Below the pieces are notes generated by a model that did no database searches, was not told the DNA's origin, and saw nothing but the letters and a program-made list of their open reading frames with translations. A program made the position numbers and the translations under genes. Shown in pieces: positions 62,518 through 64,000 of a DNA stretch of 64,000 bases (position 1 is the first letter of the stretch; each line of letters opens with the position of its first letter). This DNA comes from Pseudoxanthomonas sp. z9 (GTDB lineage: Bacteria; Pseudomonadota; Gammaproteobacteria; Xanthomonadales; Xanthomonadaceae): positions 1 to 64,000 of the forward strand of contig NZ_VFID01000009.1 in NCBI RefSeq assembly GCF_006542425.1. Reading direction: 5' to 3'.

Positions 62518-64000
62518 CTAGCCAGCGACGACTTGCACAGGCGGTTCGATTCGCTGACGGATCTCATGGTATAGCGGAATCACCGAGTCGATTGCTACTT
62601 CTAGTGAGACGCATAGACCAAATCGAATTGGCTCCGCGAAACTTCCGGCGTCTTCCTCACAATTCACCTTGCATGTGAACTTGGCTCCATCAACATAAAC
62701 AAGAGCTCGTTCTCCTTCAAAAATTTGGTGTTGCACTGTGCCGCGGCGCGCGGCATTGTGCTCTGCTGAGTTTTCTCGCTCTACACCCAGTTCGTTACCG
62801 ACATCCGTCATCCACAGACGTGCGCGTCGGTAACCTTGATGGGCGTGGTTAGTTGGAGAAATCCAAGCCAGGGTGGCGGTCATCCGTCGCCATTCTGTCG
62901 TTCTAGCCAAGCTCGGAGGCAATGGCGCCGAGAACTCAAATGCGCTGCCTGCACTGAGAGCTCCCACGCCGAGTATCGTTGCTCTCTTGGCTGTGGAGGC
63001 GAGCGATCGTTCTGGATTCAGGGCACCATATCCCAACCATCTAGCCAAGAAATCCTTTTCCTTCCTACGCCTCGCAGCTGTGTCCTGGACCTCTGCTATA
63101 TCTGTCCTAAGCGCTAAAAGCATGGCTGGTAAATCACCCCATGAAGCCCCATGCACCAACAAAGCTTTGATCAGTACAGCATCGTATTGAGGACCTGGCG
63201 CTGAAGGAATTGCCCTTCTCAATTCTTCAAGTTCTTCGTAAATCTGCGCTGCCAGCCTGCTTGTCAGTGCCGCAGCATTGCTAGTTCCTCGCGAGTACCC
63301 CGTAGGGTCTGAACCACCAGTTAGCGGTGGCAACGCAACGCGCTGTCCGGGTGGCCGACGTGCCAGAACAGATTCGACCTTGGTAATGTGTGGTTCGCCG
63401 CCGAACGCTTCAGTATGTAGACATCGGCCGCCTGGGGCCAAAAGATCCGGCTTTATTGACCGTTTGTAACCATGGCCAATTCTGGAGAGCGGACTCACTC
63501 CAGGCATGTTGAATAGATCGAGGCGGTCGGCCACCGGGACTGCGTGGGAAGCATCGGCATGCAGTGCACCTACTGTCAGCGCGTTCATTGCCTCAGCAGG
63601 CGATATCAATCTGCGTCGGTCAGCCTGCTGCAGCAGCGCGCCTAGCGCGAGGCCGCGTCTCTGCGCTTCATGCATGGCGACCAACTCCCCACGAGGTACA
63701 AGGAGCTCCAAGCTGCTAGCATCGTTGCCCGCGCTCACTATGAAGAGCACGTTGTAGCGATGAGAAAGCCAATCGATCAAGCGGGCCCACGGGGAAATGT
63801 CTCGTGAGAAGATTCTGTTTGCGTCGCCAAGTGAGAGATTGATGATCTTTACGCTTGGTGCCAATGGTGCGCTGCCGGCCTCTCCTTGACATATCCGCTT
63901 TACTGCTCGATGTACCAAATCAATTAGTAATACATCGTTCGGCACCGCTTCGGAACGCCTATCGTGGTAATTATCTTCAGGGTCAGGCCTTAGAACTGGG
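62518..64000 (-). CDS. S8 subtilisin-like peptidase, partial (N-terminus beyond right edge)
   Basis: The frame is open to the right edge; 493 codons plus the stop are visible. The visible part has IINLSLGD and VLFIVSAGNDAS (oxyanion Asn in SAGND), KPDLLAPGG and SRGTSNAAALTSRLAAQIYEEL with the catalytic Ser in GTS. The catalytic Asp and His of a subtilase must lie past the edge. A GTG at 63945 would be a possible start but would lose them, so the gene is taken as truncated. After the peptidase domain comes a region of about 200 residues of unknown kind. It converges on the lipoyl-AAA+ gene across the degraded stretch. Confidence 0.85.
   Translation of the reverse strand, partial: PVLRPDPEDNYHDRRSEAVPNDVLLIDLVHRAVKRICQGEAGSAPLAPSVKIINLSLGDANRIFSRDISPWARLIDWLSHRYNVLFIVSAGNDASSLELLVPRGELVAMHEAQRRGLALGALLQQADRRRLISPAEAMNALTVGALHADASHAVPVADRLDLFNMPGVSPLSRIGHGYKRSIKPDLLAPGGRCLHTEAFGGEPHITKVESVLARRPPGQRVALPPLTGGSDPTGYSRGTSNAAALTSRLAAQIYEELEELRRAIPSAPGPQYDAVLIKALLVHGASWGDLPAMLLALRTDIAEVQDTAARRRKEKDFLARWLGYGALNPERSLASTAKRATILGVGALSAGSAFEFSAPLPPSLARTTEWRRMTATLAWISPTNHAHQGYRRARLWMTDVGNELGVERENSAEHNAARRGTVQHQIFEGERALVYVDGAKFTCKVNCEEDAGSFAEPIRFGLCVSLEVAIDSVIPLYHEIRQRIEPPVQVVAG

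Overview
The window looks like a stretch of chromosome from a GC-rich gammaproteobacterium of the Xanthomonadaceae (Lysobacter, Luteimonas, Pseudoxanthomonas or Xanthomonas type). The grounds are the very high GC, the gene families (an S46 dipeptidyl-peptidase, a BPSS1780-type membrane protein, an AlkZ-like protein, TamA/TamB, split GlyQ/GlyS) and a BioC/BioH biotin operon. The genus is an inference from family knowledge, not from a marker gene.

Layout. 1-8787 (minus strand) is a tightly packed run: a ParA-type ATPase, SixA phosphatase, YceI, a phospholipase-D protein, a hotdog thioesterase, a PlsC-type acyltransferase, an M1 aminopeptidase, a membrane protein and a YheT-type hydrolase cut by the left edge. 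Several of these genes overlap by four bases. 8914-16273 holds an AAA+ ATPase, an MFS transporter, a hydrolase-zapE pair, a BPSS1780-type membrane protein, a glutamine amidotransferase and glyQ. 16387-28347 (plus strand) holds glyS, the tamA-tamB pair, a SIMPL protein, an AlkZ-like protein and an S46 peptidase. 28415-41490 holds mnmG, a Tyr/Pro-rich lipoprotein, a PLP dehydratase, a YdcF protein, two SnoaL-like proteins, the biotin operon bioB-bioF-bioH-bioC with comF divergent, hdeD, a RidA protein and ubiA.

From tRNA-Arg(CCG) at 41676 to about 56.4 kb the sequence changes character. GC drops, there are long non-coding stretches, and the content is accessory. It starts with a strange 93-nt tRNA-like gene. 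It then has an HsdR-like nuclease fused to a P-loop ATPase. Next is a 2458-residue SpvB/RHS polymorphic toxin ending in a HEXXH metallopeptidase-like domain, whose stop codon overlaps the start of a secreted, probably immunity, gene. A restriction-nuclease-like protein, a HEPN-like protein and a small unknown follow. This looks like a defence and competition island.

56454-60175 is again more housekeeping-like: a CadC-like regulator divergent from a DUF2306 membrane protein, and an ArsR/SdpI-like pair whose promoter lies inside a 34-bp palindrome. From 60.3 kb accessory content resumes: a lipoyl domain fused to a CbbX/SpoVK-type AAA+ ATPase, a degraded stretch, and a subtilase cut by the right edge.

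Most notable signals: the RHS metallopeptidase and its overlapping partner; the lipoyl-AAA+ fusion; the nuclease-ATPase fusion; a BirA-operator-like inverted repeat in the bioB promoter; the leaderless palindromic arsR promoter; and the odd tRNA.
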